A stretch of DNA of 45,062 bases from the NCBI GenBank assembly GCA_029006135.1, contig JAQXGE010000075.1, positions 1 to 45,062 of the forward strand, written 5' to 3'. Source of the stretch: Oscillospiraceae bacterium. Lineage in GTDB: Bacteria; Bacillota; Clostridia; Oscillospirales; Ruminococcaceae. Below are positions 17,200 to 25,336 of the stretch, in pieces. Every line of letters begins with the position of its first letter. Position 1 is the stretch's first letter. The notes beneath the pieces are model-generated. The model ran no database searches, had not been told where the DNA came from, and saw nothing but the letters and a program-made list of their open reading frames with translations. Position numbers and translations under genes: made by a program.

Positions 17200-17245
17200 A
17201 TCCCCTCAGTCCAGCTCCCCTTTATAAAAAAGGGGAGCCTTTTCT
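17200..17245. repeat. Short intergenic palindrome (GCTCCCCTT/AAGGGGAGC)
   Basis: GCTCCCCTT (17214-17222) and AAGGGGAGC (17230-17238) form a perfect stem with an AT-rich loop, preceded by CCCTCAGT and followed by CTTTTCTC. It resembles dispersed palindromic elements I recall from gut Oscillospiraceae genomes; only one copy is in this window, so repetition cannot be shown here. Read rightward it could also work as a terminator. Confidence 0.4.
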
Positions 17246-17302
17246 CTATTGCCCTTTTACGACTGAAAATTTAGCTGCTGCGTTTCAAAACTCTGCTGTG
17301 CC

Positions 17303-18325
17303 TCAGTTCAGCGTCTTGCCGAAGAATTCGAGTTCGGGGCGGATGGTGGCCATCAAATCGTCAAACTGGTCGGGCGTCAGGCTCTGGGCGCCATCGCTCT
17401 TGGCGCGGGCAGGGTCGTTGTGTACTTCAATCATCAGGCCGTCCGCGCCGACCGCCACGGCCGCCTTGGCAAGGCTGGGCACCATGAAGGCGATGCCCGC
17501 CGCATGGCTGGGATCAATGACGACCGGCAGATGGGTCATCTTTTTGAGCATCGGCACGGCGGAGATGTCCAGCGTGTTGCGCATACTCGTCTCAAACGTG
17601 CGGATTCCGCGCTCGCAGAGCACCACGTTGGGGTTGCCCTCCGCCATGATGTATTCGGCACTCATCACAAGTTCTTCCAGCGTGGAGGAAAGCCCGCGCT
17701 TGAGCAGCACCGGTACCTGTGTACGGCCAACCGCCTTGAGCAGTTCAAAGTTCTGCATATTGCGCGCGCCAATCTGAATCATGTCCACCTTCTCGTCAAG
17801 GAACAGCGGAATGTGGTCATTGTTCATCAGCTCAGTCACGATGGGCTGACCGGTCTGACTGCGCGCATGCGCCAGCAGTTCAAGACCCTCTGCCCGCAAG
17901 CCCTGGAAGCTGTACGGGCTGGTGCGGGGCTTGAATGCACCGCCGCGCAGAATGCTCGCGCCGGCCGCCTGAACGCGCTTGGCCACAAGCGTAATCTGCT
18001 CCTCGCTCTCGACGCTGCAGGGTCCTGCCATCACGGCAAAGTTTCCGCCGCCGATGCGCACCTTTCCGCCAACTTCCACCACCGTGTCATCGGGGTGGAA
18101 CTTGCGGTTGGCTTTTTTGTACGGCTCGGACACGCGGCGGCAGGTATCCACCACGGGGTTGGCCAGCACCCAGCTTTCGCTCAGCGCTTTCGTGTCGCCA
18201 ATCAGGCCAAGAATATGGGTATCACTGCCCACGGAATCATTGATTTCAAAGCCCATGCCTTTGAGTTCGGCACAGAAGTTCTGCACTTTGTCGGCGGGGG
18301 CGTGCTGTTTCAATACAATAATCAT
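17303..18325 (-). CDS. aroF: 3-deoxy-7-phosphoheptulonate (DAHP) synthase
   Basis: Condenses PEP and erythrose-4-phosphate in the first step of the shikimate pathway. The 340-residue protein is of the short type with an N-terminal ferredoxin/ACT-like regulatory domain (about 1-70), followed by the barrel with MAGPCSVES, GGAFKPRTSPYSFQG, LKRG, LCERGIRTFE and VVIDPSHAAG, all conserved. Such enzymes are often feedback-controlled by aromatic amino acids through the N-terminal domain. The ATG at 18325 has GGAGA eight bases upstream. No other shikimate gene is nearby. The promoter has an operator-like repeat. Confidence 0.96.
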   Translation of the reverse strand: MIIVLKQHAPADKVQNFCAELKGMGFEINDSVGSDTHILGLIGDTKALSESWVLANPVVDTCRRVSEPYKKANRKFHPDDTVVEVGGKVRIGGGNFAVMAGPCSVESEEQITLVAKRVQAAGASILRGGAFKPRTSPYSFQGLRAEGLELLAHARSQTGQPIVTELMNNDHIPLFLDEKVDMIQIGARNMQNFELLKAVGRTQVPVLLKRGLSSTLEELVMSAEYIMAEGNPNVVLCERGIRTFETSMRNTLDISAVPMLKKMTHLPVVIDPSHAAGIAFMVPSLAKAAVAVGADGLMIEVHNDPARAKSDGAQSLTPDQFDDLMATIRPELEFFGKTLN

Positions 18326-18369
18326 GGTTTTTCTCCTTTTCCCTGTTCCGATTTGTTTCAGCGAGGTAC

Positions 18370-18398
18370 AGTTTAGCACTTTAATACGCTAAAGTCAA
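18370..18398 (-). promoter_or_regulatory. DAHP synthase promoter with overlapping inverted repeat
   Basis: On the minus strand TTGACT (18393-18398) and TAAACT (18370-18375) are 17 bases apart. TTTAGC (18372-18377) and GCTAAA (18388-18393) form a perfect inverted repeat with a 10-base gap that fills the spacer and touches both hexamers, an ideal repressor site. The left half resembles a CIRCE half-site, but the spacing does not fit HrcA. Confidence 0.65.
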
Positions 18399-18404
18399 TA
18401 GGTT

Positions 18405-18433
18405 TTGACATTCTTTTTTCTCCGGCCTATAAT
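18405..18433 (+). promoter_or_regulatory. Consensus sigma-A promoter for the ybaK operon
   Basis: TTGACA (18405-18410), a 17-base spacer and TATAAT (18428-18433) match the consensus perfectly. Its -35 is six bases from the -35 of the divergent DAHP synthase promoter, so the two probably compete for polymerase. Confidence 0.8.
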
Positions 18434-18454
18434 AAGCGGAGAAATGCACTTTCC

Positions 18455-18478
18455 GCCGTGCCCCGATTTTGGGGCATA
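18455..18478 (+). other. Leader hairpin before the ybaK-like gene
   Basis: TGCCCC and GGGGCA pair around a GATTTT loop, with CCG/CGG extending the stem across mismatches, in the leader of the ybaK transcript. No U-run follows, so it is not a terminator. It may stabilise the 5' end or be neutral. Confidence 0.4.
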
Positions 18479-18522
18479 CGGCTCATAAAATAACTGTCTA
18501 TCGCAGGAAAAGAGGAAATAAA

Positions 18523-19014
18523 ATGTCCAAGGAAGCAAAGACCAACGCCATGCGGATGCTTGAGCGGGCCAAAATCTCCTACACCTCCCACGAATATCCC
18601 CACGAGGAAGGCTCCGCCGTGGACGGCGCAACGGTGGCGCAGCTGACCGGGCAGGACCCCGCGCGGGTGTTTAAGACCCTTGTGACACAAGGCGCGGACA
18701 AAAACTATTATGTGTTCGTTGTCCCCGTTCTGGCCGAACTGGATTTGAAGAAGGCCGCCCGCAGCGTGGGCGTCAAAAGTGTTGCCATGATTCATGTGGC
18801 GGACATCAACAAGGTCACCGGCTATATCCGGGGCGGGTGCAGCCCGGTGGGGATGAAGAAGCAGTTTGTCACAGTCTTTGACGAAAGCTGCTTAAACCAG
18901 TCCACCATCCTTGTTTCGGGCGGGCGCATCGGAACCCAGATTGAGTGTGCGCCCGCCGATTTGGTGCGGGCTTCACGGGGCAGCACCGCCGCCATCACAA
19001 AGGCGGTGGAGTGA
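18523..19014 (+). CDS. ybaK: YbaK/EbsC-type aminoacyl-tRNA deacylase
   Basis: Predicted trans-editing enzyme that hydrolyses mischarged tRNA, typically Cys-tRNA(Pro). The 163-residue protein fits the YbaK family: NAMRMLERAKISY, TLVTQG, FVVPVLAELDLKKAA, GYIRGGCSPVGMKK (the conserved GG.SP.G loop), and SGGRIGTQIE. The start at 18523 has AGAGG seven to eight bases upstream; the frame extends 18 codons further back without a ribosome site. Its stop overlaps the next start by one base, so the two are translationally coupled. Confidence 0.93.
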   Translation: MSKEAKTNAMRMLERAKISYTSHEYPHEEGSAVDGATVAQLTGQDPARVFKTLVTQGADKNYYVFVVPVLAELDLKKAARSVGVKSVAMIHVADINKVTGYIRGGCSPVGMKKQFVTVFDESCLNQSTILVSGGRIGTQIECAPADLVRASRGSTAAITKAVE

Positions 19015-19736
19015 TGCGTCTGGACCGATATCTTTCCGAACGTCTCGGCGTGACCCGAAGTGAGAGCCGCCGCATGGCCGCCGCAGGCCGTGTGACGGTG
19101 GACGGACAGCTCTGCCGCAAGGCGGATTTTCACTTGGACGAGCAGGCCGCACAGGTCGCAGTGGACGGCAAGCCGCTGGCAGGCAGCTACCAGCAAACCG
19201 TCTACATCATGCTCAATAAACCTGTTGGGGTGGTCAGCGCTGCGCAGGACCGCCGGGAGAAAACCGTGGTGGACCTTGTGAAGGACGCCTTCCCGCGCCG
19301 GCAGCTTTTCCCCGCCGGACGGCTCGACAAGACAAGCACGGGTTTTGTGCTGCTGACCGATGACGGCGCTTTTGCCCACGACATCCTTGCGCCCGGCCGC
19401 CATGTGGATAAACAGTATCTTGTGACGCTGGATACCCCGCTCACTCCTGCCATGGTGCAGGGCTTTGCGGCGGGCGTAACGCTGGCGGACGGGCAGACCC
19501 TGGCGCCCGCCGAACTCAAAGCGGCGGGAACGGACCCATGCACGGTGCGCGTTGTCCTGCATCAGGGGGTATACCATCAGATTAAGCGGATGTTCGGCGT
19601 CTTTGATGCGGGGGTCAATGCACTCCACCGCGAGGCCATCGGCCCCGTTGCGCTCGACCCTGCCCTTGCGCCGGGTCAATGGCGCGAACTGACCGAGCAG
19701 GAAGTGCAGAGCCTGCGCGAAGCCGCCGGGGCATAA
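19014..19736 (+). CDS. RsuA/RluB-family pseudouridine synthase
   Basis: Modifies uridine in rRNA. The 240-residue protein has an N-terminal S4 RNA-binding domain (1-50, MRLDRYLSERLGVTRSESR) and a catalytic domain with YIMLNKPVGVVSA and GRLDKTSTGFVLLT, in which D105 is the catalytic aspartate, then HQIKRMFG. The size and layout fit the small-subunit enzyme RsuA (16S U516) best. The ATG at 19014 overlaps the ybaK stop as TGATG. A short stem followed by six T (about 19746-19770) may end the unit. Confidence 0.93.
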   Translation: MRLDRYLSERLGVTRSESRRMAAAGRVTVDGQLCRKADFHLDEQAAQVAVDGKPLAGSYQQTVYIMLNKPVGVVSAAQDRREKTVVDLVKDAFPRRQLFPAGRLDKTSTGFVLLTDDGAFAHDILAPGRHVDKQYLVTLDTPLTPAMVQGFAAGVTLADGQTLAPAELKAAGTDPCTVRVVLHQGVYHQIKRMFGVFDAGVNALHREAIGPVALDPALAPGQWRELTEQEVQSLREAAGA

Positions 19737-19745
19737 GGCCCAAAA

Positions 19746-19770
19746 TCGGCGCATCAAAGCCGTGTTTTTT
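19746..19770 (+). terminator. Weak terminator after the pseudouridine synthase gene
   Basis: CGGC and GCCG pair across eight bases, followed by TG and six T. The stem is only four base pairs, so termination would be partial. The next promoter begins two bases later. Confidence 0.35.
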
Positions 19771-19771
19771 C

Positions 19772-19800
19772 TTGCCATTTGGTTGGGAATACCGTATAAT
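19772..19800 (+). promoter_or_regulatory. Promoter of the nonulosonic acid operon
   Basis: TTGCCA (19772-19777) and TATAAT (19795-19800) are 17 bases apart, about 38 bases before the first start codon of the operon. No operator-like repeat is seen. Confidence 0.75.
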
Positions 19801-19838
19801 AATAGGGAATATAGAAAATTATGATCGGGGGATTTGAG

Positions 19839-21011
19839 ATGTCCACATTCATCCCGTTGTCAGTGCCGAATTTCGGCGAAAAAGAAGCACAGTATGCCGC
19901 TGAGGCCATCACGTCCGGCTGGGTTTCCACCAGCGGTGCCAAAGTCGGCGAATTTGAGGAGGCCCTGGCGCACTATGTCGGGATGCCGCGCGCGGTTGCC
20001 GCCAACAGCGGCAGTTCCTCGCTCCATCTGGCGGCGCTGGCCGCCGGGATCCAGCCCGGCGATGAGGTCATTGTTCCCACGCTGACCTTTATTGCCGCTG
20101 TCAATCCCCTCACCCGCTATGTGGGCGCCGAGCCGGTGTTCATCGGCTGTGATGACTCACTGTGCATCGACCCGGACGGCGTGGAGGATTTCTGCGCCAA
20201 TCACTGCACACTTCGTGAAGACGGACTGTATGATAACGCAACCGGGGCGCGGGTGCGCGCGCTGGGCGTGGTTCATGTGTTCGGCAACATGGCGGATATG
20301 CCCCGCCTGCTTGACATTGCCCGCCGCTACCGCCTGACCCTCATTGAGGACGCGACCGAGGCGCTGGGCACCCGCTACACCGCCGGGCCGTTGGCCGGGA
20401 AGTTTGCCGGCACGATGGGCGACATCGGCTGCTACAGCTTCAACGGCAATAAAATCATCACGACTGGTGCAGGCGGATTCCTTGTCTCAAATCATCCCGA
20501 CTGGACCGAGCACGCCAAACACCTTTCCACCCAGGCAAAGGCGGACGTGCTGCAGTTCTACCACGATGAAGTGGGTTACAATTACCGCATGACCAATGTG
20601 CAGGCCTGCCTGGGTCTTGCTCAGCTGGAGCGGCTGGAAGATTTTATCACCATCAAGAAGGCCCGCTATGAGCAGTACCGCGCCGGTCTGGACGGCGTGG
20701 GCGGACTGCGTATCCTGCCGTTCAAAGAGGAAGCGGACGGCGTGCGCTCCAACCACTGGTTCTACAGCCTCAGCCTTGAAAATACTGCGCTGGATCGTGA
20801 CACTGTCATTGAAAAACTTCAGGCGCAGAACATCCAGACCCGCCCGATTTGGGCGCTCATCCATGAGCAGGCGGATTATCCGGGCAGTGCGGCCTATGAC
20901 CTTGACAAGGCGCAGTTCTACCGCAAGAACATTGTCAACCTCCCCTGCTCCACTAACCTGACCGAAGCGGACTGTGACCGGGTCATTGAGGCGGTCCGGG
21001 CGCTGCTGTGA
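19839..21011 (+). CDS. legC: LegC-like sugar 4-aminotransferase (DegT/DnrJ/EryC1/StrS family)
   Basis: PLP-dependent aminotransferase acting on a nucleotide-linked 4-keto sugar. The 390-residue protein matches the LegC branch closely: IPLSVPNFGEKE at the start, SGWVSTSG, PTLTFIAAVNP, IEDATEALGT and FNGNKIITTGAGG with the Schiff-base K205, then STQAK and GYNYRMTNVQACLGLAQL. In the legionaminic acid pathway LegC aminates the product of the LegB dehydratase. The ATG at 19839 has GGGGGA six bases upstream. It is the first gene of the operon. A related 4-aminotransferase for a different amino sugar is possible; the neighbours favour the legionaminic route. Confidence 0.88.
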   Translation: MSTFIPLSVPNFGEKEAQYAAEAITSGWVSTSGAKVGEFEEALAHYVGMPRAVAANSGSSSLHLAALAAGIQPGDEVIVPTLTFIAAVNPLTRYVGAEPVFIGCDDSLCIDPDGVEDFCANHCTLREDGLYDNATGARVRALGVVHVFGNMADMPRLLDIARRYRLTLIEDATEALGTRYTAGPLAGKFAGTMGDIGCYSFNGNKIITTGAGGFLVSNHPDWTEHAKHLSTQAKADVLQFYHDEVGYNYRMTNVQACLGLAQLERLEDFITIKKARYEQYRAGLDGVGGLRILPFKEEADGVRSNHWFYSLSLENTALDRDTVIEKLQAQNIQTRPIWALIHEQADYPGSAAYDLDKAQFYRKNIVNLPCSTNLTEADCDRVIEAVRALL

Positions 21012-21047
21012 CGCCCTGCATTCCCTGCCCCGAAAGGAGATCTTGTC

Positions 21048-22097
21048 TTGCTCAAAGCTGAAGAACTGTTTATCCCGGAAACCGCCTCCATTCTGGACGC
21101 AATGAAACGCCTGGATGAGACTGGTCAGCGTATCCTCTTTGTTGCGCCGGAAGGCCGGCTCAAGGCAGTCGTCACGGACGGCGACATCCGCAAGTGTATG
21201 CTGCGGGGCGGAAGTCTTGAAGATCCCATCAGCAATGCCGCAAACTATCACCCCAAAAGTCTGCCGATTGCCGAGCGCGGCCGCGCCCGGAGCGAGATGG
21301 AGCATTGGGGAATTGATGCGCTGCCCATTCTTGACCGCAGCGGCGTTATCACGGACATTGTCTTTGCGGACGGCGTCAACGTGGACAACCGCAAAAAGGT
21401 GGATATTCCGGTCGTCATGATGGCGGGCGGGCTGGGAACCCGGCTCTACCCCTACACAAAAATTTTGCCCAAGCCCCTGATTCCCGTTGGGGAAAAGCCC
21501 ATTGCCGAGATGATTCTCAGCCGGTTCCGGGAGTTCGGCTGCCGGCATATGACGATGATTGTCAACTACAAGCGCGGCATGATCAAGAGTTATTTTGCCG
21601 ATCTTGAAAAAGATTATACGGTGGATTTCATTGATGAGGACACCTTCATGGGCACCGGCGGCGGGCTTTGCCTGCTCAAGGGGCAGATGAACTCGCCGTT
21701 TTTCTTCACCAACTGCGATACGCTGCTCGACATCGACTTCGGTGACCTCTATGAGTATCACCGCTCCCACGGCAACCTTGTGACGATGGTCTGCGCCTAC
21801 AAGCACTTCACGGTTCCTTACGGCGTGGTGGAGCTGGGCGATGACGGGTCCATTGCTTCGATGCGGGAAAAGCCCGAGCTGAATTTCCTGACCAACACCG
21901 GCGTCTATGTTGTGGAGCCGCGTGTGGTGGAGGAGATGCCGGACGGGGAGTTCATCGGCTTCCCTGATGTGATTGACCGCTACCGCGCCGCCGGGGAAAA
22001 GGTCGGCATCTACCCCATCAATGAGAGCTGCTGGATGGATATGGGCCAGATGGAGGAGTTGGAAAAGATGCGCCGCCGTCTGGATCAGCAGAACTGA
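21048..22097 (+). CDS. CBS-domain nucleotidyltransferase (PtmE-like, probable glucosamine-1-phosphate guanylyltransferase)
   Basis: The 349-residue protein has a CBS pair (about 1-115, with the VVTDGDIRKCML motif) followed by a sugar-phosphate nucleotidyltransferase domain that begins MMAGGLGTRLYPYTKILPKP (124-142). PtmE of Campylobacter jejuni has this layout and makes the GDP-sugar that enters the legionaminic acid pathway; the same role is likely here. The start is TTG at 21048, with AAAGGAGA seven bases upstream; the next ATG would remove the first CBS strand. It follows legC by 36 bases. Confidence 0.87.
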   Translation: MLKAEELFIPETASILDAMKRLDETGQRILFVAPEGRLKAVVTDGDIRKCMLRGGSLEDPISNAANYHPKSLPIAERGRARSEMEHWGIDALPILDRSGVITDIVFADGVNVDNRKKVDIPVVMMAGGLGTRLYPYTKILPKPLIPVGEKPIAEMILSRFREFGCRHMTMIVNYKRGMIKSYFADLEKDYTVDFIDEDTFMGTGGGLCLLKGQMNSPFFFTNCDTLLDIDFGDLYEYHRSHGNLVTMVCAYKHFTVPYGVVELGDDGSIASMREKPELNFLTNTGVYVVEPRVVEEMPDGEFIGFPDVIDRYRAAGEKVGIYPINESCWMDMGQMEELEKMRRRLDQQN

Positions 22098-22136
22098 AAC
22101 GCACCCACGATTCAATATTAAAGAGAGGTAAAACCT

Positions 22137-23132
22137 ATGCCCGTAACGATCATTGCGGAAGCCGGTGTCAACCACAACGGCGACCTTGCGATGGCCAAAG
22201 AACTGGCCCGCACCGCCAAGGAGTGCGGTGCCGACATCGTAAAATTTCAGACGGCCGTGCCCGAACTTGTGGTGAGCCGCTTTGCCGAAAAAGCCGCATA
22301 CCAGAAAGAGACGACCGATGCGGCGGAAAGCCAGCTTGAGATGATTCGGCGGCTGCATTTTTCTTTTGAGGGGCATCGGGAACTGAAAGAATACTGTGAT
22401 TCCATTGGGATTCAGTACCTTTCCGCGCCCTTTGATATCCCGAGCGTGCGGTTTCTCGGATCTCTCGGCCTGCCGCTGATCAAGATTCCTTCCGGGGAGA
22501 TTACCAACCTGCCCTACCTGGAAGAAGTCGGCAAGCTGCACACGCCTGTGCTGCTTTCCACCGGCATGAGCACGCTCGGTGAAATCACCGATGCGCTGGG
22601 CATTCTGGATGACAACGGCTGCCCCGAGGTCACCATTCTGCACTGCAACACGCAGTATCCCACGCCCTATGAGGATGCAAACCTCACGGCCATGATGGAG
22701 CTGTTTGACCAGTTTGGCTTGCCGGTTGGCCTGTCCGACCACACGCCAGGCTGGGAGTGTGACGTAGCCGCGACGGTGCTGGGTGCACAGGTCATTGAAA
22801 AGCACTTTACGCTCGATAAGTCCCTGCCCGGCCCCGACCAGAAAGCCAGCCTTGACCCCAAGGAGTTCCGCGCAATGGTGGACGCCGTGCGCCACACCGA
22901 GGCCGCACTGGGCAATGGGCGCAAGCACGTTACGGCCAGTGAGTCCCCCAACAAGGCCGTGGCGCGCAAGAGCATTGTGGCCGCAAAGCCCATTCATGCC
23001 GGCGAGGAGTTTACAGCGGACAACCTGACCACCAAACGCCCCGGGGATGGCATCAGCCCGATGCGCTGGTATGAGGTCTTAGGCCGCACCGCCGTGCGCG
23101 ATTTTGCGGAGGACGAAAAGATTGAGCTGTAA
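22137..23132 (+). CDS. legI: NeuB/LegI family nonulosonic acid synthase
   Basis: Condenses PEP with an N-acetylated 6-deoxy or hexose sugar to form a nine-carbon acid. The 331-residue protein has the barrel domain (ITAEAG-like start IIAEAGVNHNGD, KFQTA, IKIPSGEITNLPYL, STGMSTLGEI, LHCNTQYPTPYEDANL, GLSDHTPG, EKHFTLDKSLPGPDQKASL) and a C-terminal SAF/antifreeze-like domain from about residue 272. The HCNTQYPTP and GLSDHT segments are closer to legionaminate synthases than to Neu5Ac synthases as I remember them, but the substrate is not certain. The ATG at 22137 has AGAGAGG upstream. Confidence 0.9.
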   Translation: MPVTIIAEAGVNHNGDLAMAKELARTAKECGADIVKFQTAVPELVVSRFAEKAAYQKETTDAAESQLEMIRRLHFSFEGHRELKEYCDSIGIQYLSAPFDIPSVRFLGSLGLPLIKIPSGEITNLPYLEEVGKLHTPVLLSTGMSTLGEITDALGILDDNGCPEVTILHCNTQYPTPYEDANLTAMMELFDQFGLPVGLSDHTPGWECDVAATVLGAQVIEKHFTLDKSLPGPDQKASLDPKEFRAMVDAVRHTEAALGNGRKHVTASESPNKAVARKSIVAAKPIHAGEEFTADNLTTKRPGDGISPMRWYEVLGRTAVRDFAEDEKIEL

Positions 23133-24294
23133 GCGTGTTATCGCCGCTGTCACCTCCACAAGGGCCGAGTACGGCCTGCTGCGCTCTCTTTTGCGCAAAA
23201 TTGAGGACAGTCCTGCACTCGAACTGCGGCTGATGGTGACGGGCGCACACCTGTGCAGCCGGCTCGGCAGCACCGTTTCGGAGATTGAAGCGGACGGACT
23301 GCCGATTGCCGAGCGGCTTGTGATTTTTTCCGAGCAGAATCCGGACGAACCGGTTGGGCAGACGATTGCGCGCACCATCGAAGTTTTTGATGCTGCTTTT
23401 GCGCGCAGCCGCCCCGATGCCGTGCTGCTGCTCGGCGATCGGTTTGAGATTTTTGCCGTGGCCGTGGCCGCCTCGGCGCGCCATATTCCCATCGCGCATA
23501 TTTCGGGCGGGGATGTGACGCTCGGCGCCGCGGACGAATTTTACCGCCACTGCATCTCCAAGATGGCGGCGCTGCACTTCCCCTCCTGTGCGGACAGTGC
23601 GGCGCGGCTGATCCGCATGGGCGAGGCACCTGCCACGGTCTTTAACGTGGGCGGGCTTGGGGATGAGAACATCCGCACGCTGCCCAAAATGAGCCGGGAG
23701 GAGCTTTGCCGCTCCACCGGCTTTGACCTGATGCAGCCTTTCGGACTTGTGACCTACCACCCCGAGACCGCCCAAAACGCCGGTGACCCTGCCGCACAGG
23801 CGCAGGCGCTCTGTGAAGCCATGGCGGCGGTGCCAGGGGTATTCTGGCTCATCACAGGTTCCAACGCCGATGCCGGGGGTGCGGTATGCACTGCCCGGAT
23901 GCAGGAATTTGTGCGGCAGAACCCAGCGCGCGCCGGGTTTATCAACAGCCTTGGCCTTGTCCGCTACCTGTCCGCCATGCAGTATGCGGCGGTCGTGGCG
24001 GGCAATTCCAGTTCGGGCGTTGTGGAAACGCCCACGTTCGGAGTGCCGGCGGTCAACATTGGCAGCCGGCAGGCGGGACGGGCCATCTGTGCCAATGTGC
24101 TTTGCTGCGAAGCGAACGCCAAAGACATTGAGGCCGCACTGCGCACCGCCCTGAGCCCGGAATTCCGGCGCACGGCCCGCAGTGCCGTCAGCCCCTATAA
24201 CGGCGGGGCAACGAGCGCGCGCATTGTGTCCGTGCTGGAAACCTTTGATTTTTCACGACCCAAAGTTTTTTATGACGGTCCCGACCAAACTTGA
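23122..24294 (+). CDS. legG: NeuC/LegG family hydrolysing UDP/GDP-sugar 2-epimerase
   Basis: Releases the nucleotide from an NDP-amino sugar while inverting C2, supplying the substrate of the synthase encoded just upstream. The 390-residue protein has TSTRAEYGLLRSLL, VTGAHL, LLLGDRFEIFA, HISGGDVTLGA, RHCISKMA and the C-terminal GNSSSGVVETPTFGVPAVNIGSRQ. The usual GGE of the family reads GGD here. The start is TTG at 23122, with GGAGGA eight bases upstream, so the gene overlaps legI by 11 bases; no ATG lies near. Coupled translation with legI is expected. Confidence 0.9.
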   Translation: MSCKRVIAAVTSTRAEYGLLRSLLRKIEDSPALELRLMVTGAHLCSRLGSTVSEIEADGLPIAERLVIFSEQNPDEPVGQTIARTIEVFDAAFARSRPDAVLLLGDRFEIFAVAVAASARHIPIAHISGGDVTLGAADEFYRHCISKMAALHFPSCADSAARLIRMGEAPATVFNVGGLGDENIRTLPKMSREELCRSTGFDLMQPFGLVTYHPETAQNAGDPAAQAQALCEAMAAVPGVFWLITGSNADAGGAVCTARMQEFVRQNPARAGFINSLGLVRYLSAMQYAAVVAGNSSSGVVETPTFGVPAVNIGSRQAGRAICANVLCCEANAKDIEAALRTALSPEFRRTARSAVSPYNGGATSARIVSVLETFDFSRPKVFYDGPDQT

Positions 24295-24309
24295 AAAGGA
24301 GTCTGCGCG

Positions 24310-25311
24310 ATGAATGTGCTGATCGTAGGGCTGGGGAGCATGGGCAAACGCCGCGCCCGCCTGGCTAAAGGAATGGACAAAACGCTGCGTATCATTGGAG
24401 TGGACACGGCCGACAGCCGCCGTGAGGAGGCCCTTCGCCTGGGCCTTGCGGATGAGGTGTACCCGACCATTGCCGAAGCCGCCGGGGCCGCTGCGCCCGA
24501 GGCTGCCCTTGTCTGCACGGCGCCGCTGAGCCATGCCGCCATCATCGGTGAACTGCTTGACCGGAGCATCCCGGTTTTCACCGAGTTGAATCTGGTGGAT
24601 GACGGCTATGATGAAAACATCGCAAAGGCGAAGGAAAAGGGCGTTGTGCTCTTTCTCTCCTCCACGATGCTCTACCGGCGGGAGACACAGTACATCAAGC
24701 GCCGCGTGACGGAATTCGGCCGCCCGGTGCATTATATTTACCACATCGGGCAGTATCTGCCCGACTGGCATCCGTGGGAGAATTACAAGAACTTTTTTGT
24801 CGGCAACGCGCGGACCGGCGGCGTGCGGGAGATTTTCGGCATTGAACTGCCGTGGCTGCTGGATGCGTTCGGGGATGTAACCGCCCTGTCGGTTCAGACC
24901 GACCAAATCAGCGATTTGGGTCTGCCCTACCCCGACTGCGCCACGCTGATGCTGCGCCATTCTTCCGGCGCGCAGGGTGTACTGGCGGCGGATGTCGTCA
25001 GTCCCCGGACCGAGCGCATCTTTGAGTGCTTCGGCGATGGACTGCACCTGTTCTGGGAGGGCAATCCCAAGGCGCTGTACGAATATCGCGATGGAGAGAA
25101 ACAGCCGGTGGACACCTACACCTCCTTTGAACACGACAGCCGGTACAGCGACAATATTGTGGAAAACGCCTATGTGGATGAACTGGCAAACTTTTTTGCC
25201 GTTCTGCGCGGGGAGGAAGCGCCCCGCTGGAGCTTTGAGAAGGACCGTGCCGCCATCGCCGTGATGGACGCGGCAGAGCGTGCCGAGGTTGGCCGGCCCG
25301 TTACCTACTGA
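24310..25311 (+). CDS. Gfo/Idh/MocA family oxidoreductase, first of two
   Basis: NAD(P)-binding protein of 333 residues with a Rossmann fold (VLIVGLGSMGKRRARL, 3-18) and a C-terminal substrate domain. The family's usual EKP motif, whose lysine is catalytic, is replaced by TELNLVDD, so a different or lost catalysis is possible. Such genes recur in sialic/legionaminic-type clusters, but no reaction is established to my knowledge. The ATG at 24310 has AAAGGAG upstream, 15 bases after legG. It shares little beyond the fold with the next gene. Confidence 0.82.
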   Translation: MNVLIVGLGSMGKRRARLAKGMDKTLRIIGVDTADSRREEALRLGLADEVYPTIAEAAGAAAPEAALVCTAPLSHAAIIGELLDRSIPVFTELNLVDDGYDENIAKAKEKGVVLFLSSTMLYRRETQYIKRRVTEFGRPVHYIYHIGQYLPDWHPWENYKNFFVGNARTGGVREIFGIELPWLLDAFGDVTALSVQTDQISDLGLPYPDCATLMLRHSSGAQGVLAADVVSPRTERIFECFGDGLHLFWEGNPKALYEYRDGEKQPVDTYTSFEHDSRYSDNIVENAYVDELANFFAVLRGEEAPRWSFEKDRAAIAVMDAAERAEVGRPVTY

Positions 25312-25336
25312 GATTGCCGGGAAAGGAGTGCAATGT

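Noticed and set aside
18372-18393. CIRCE/HrcA site at the DAHP synthase promoter
   Set aside because: The left half resembles TTAGCACT, but CIRCE has nine-base arms and nine-base spacing; here arms are six and total length is short.
20487-22997. An 836-codon minus-strand open frame across legC-legI
   Set aside because: It overlaps three clearly real plus-strand genes in opposite orientation and has no recognised domain.
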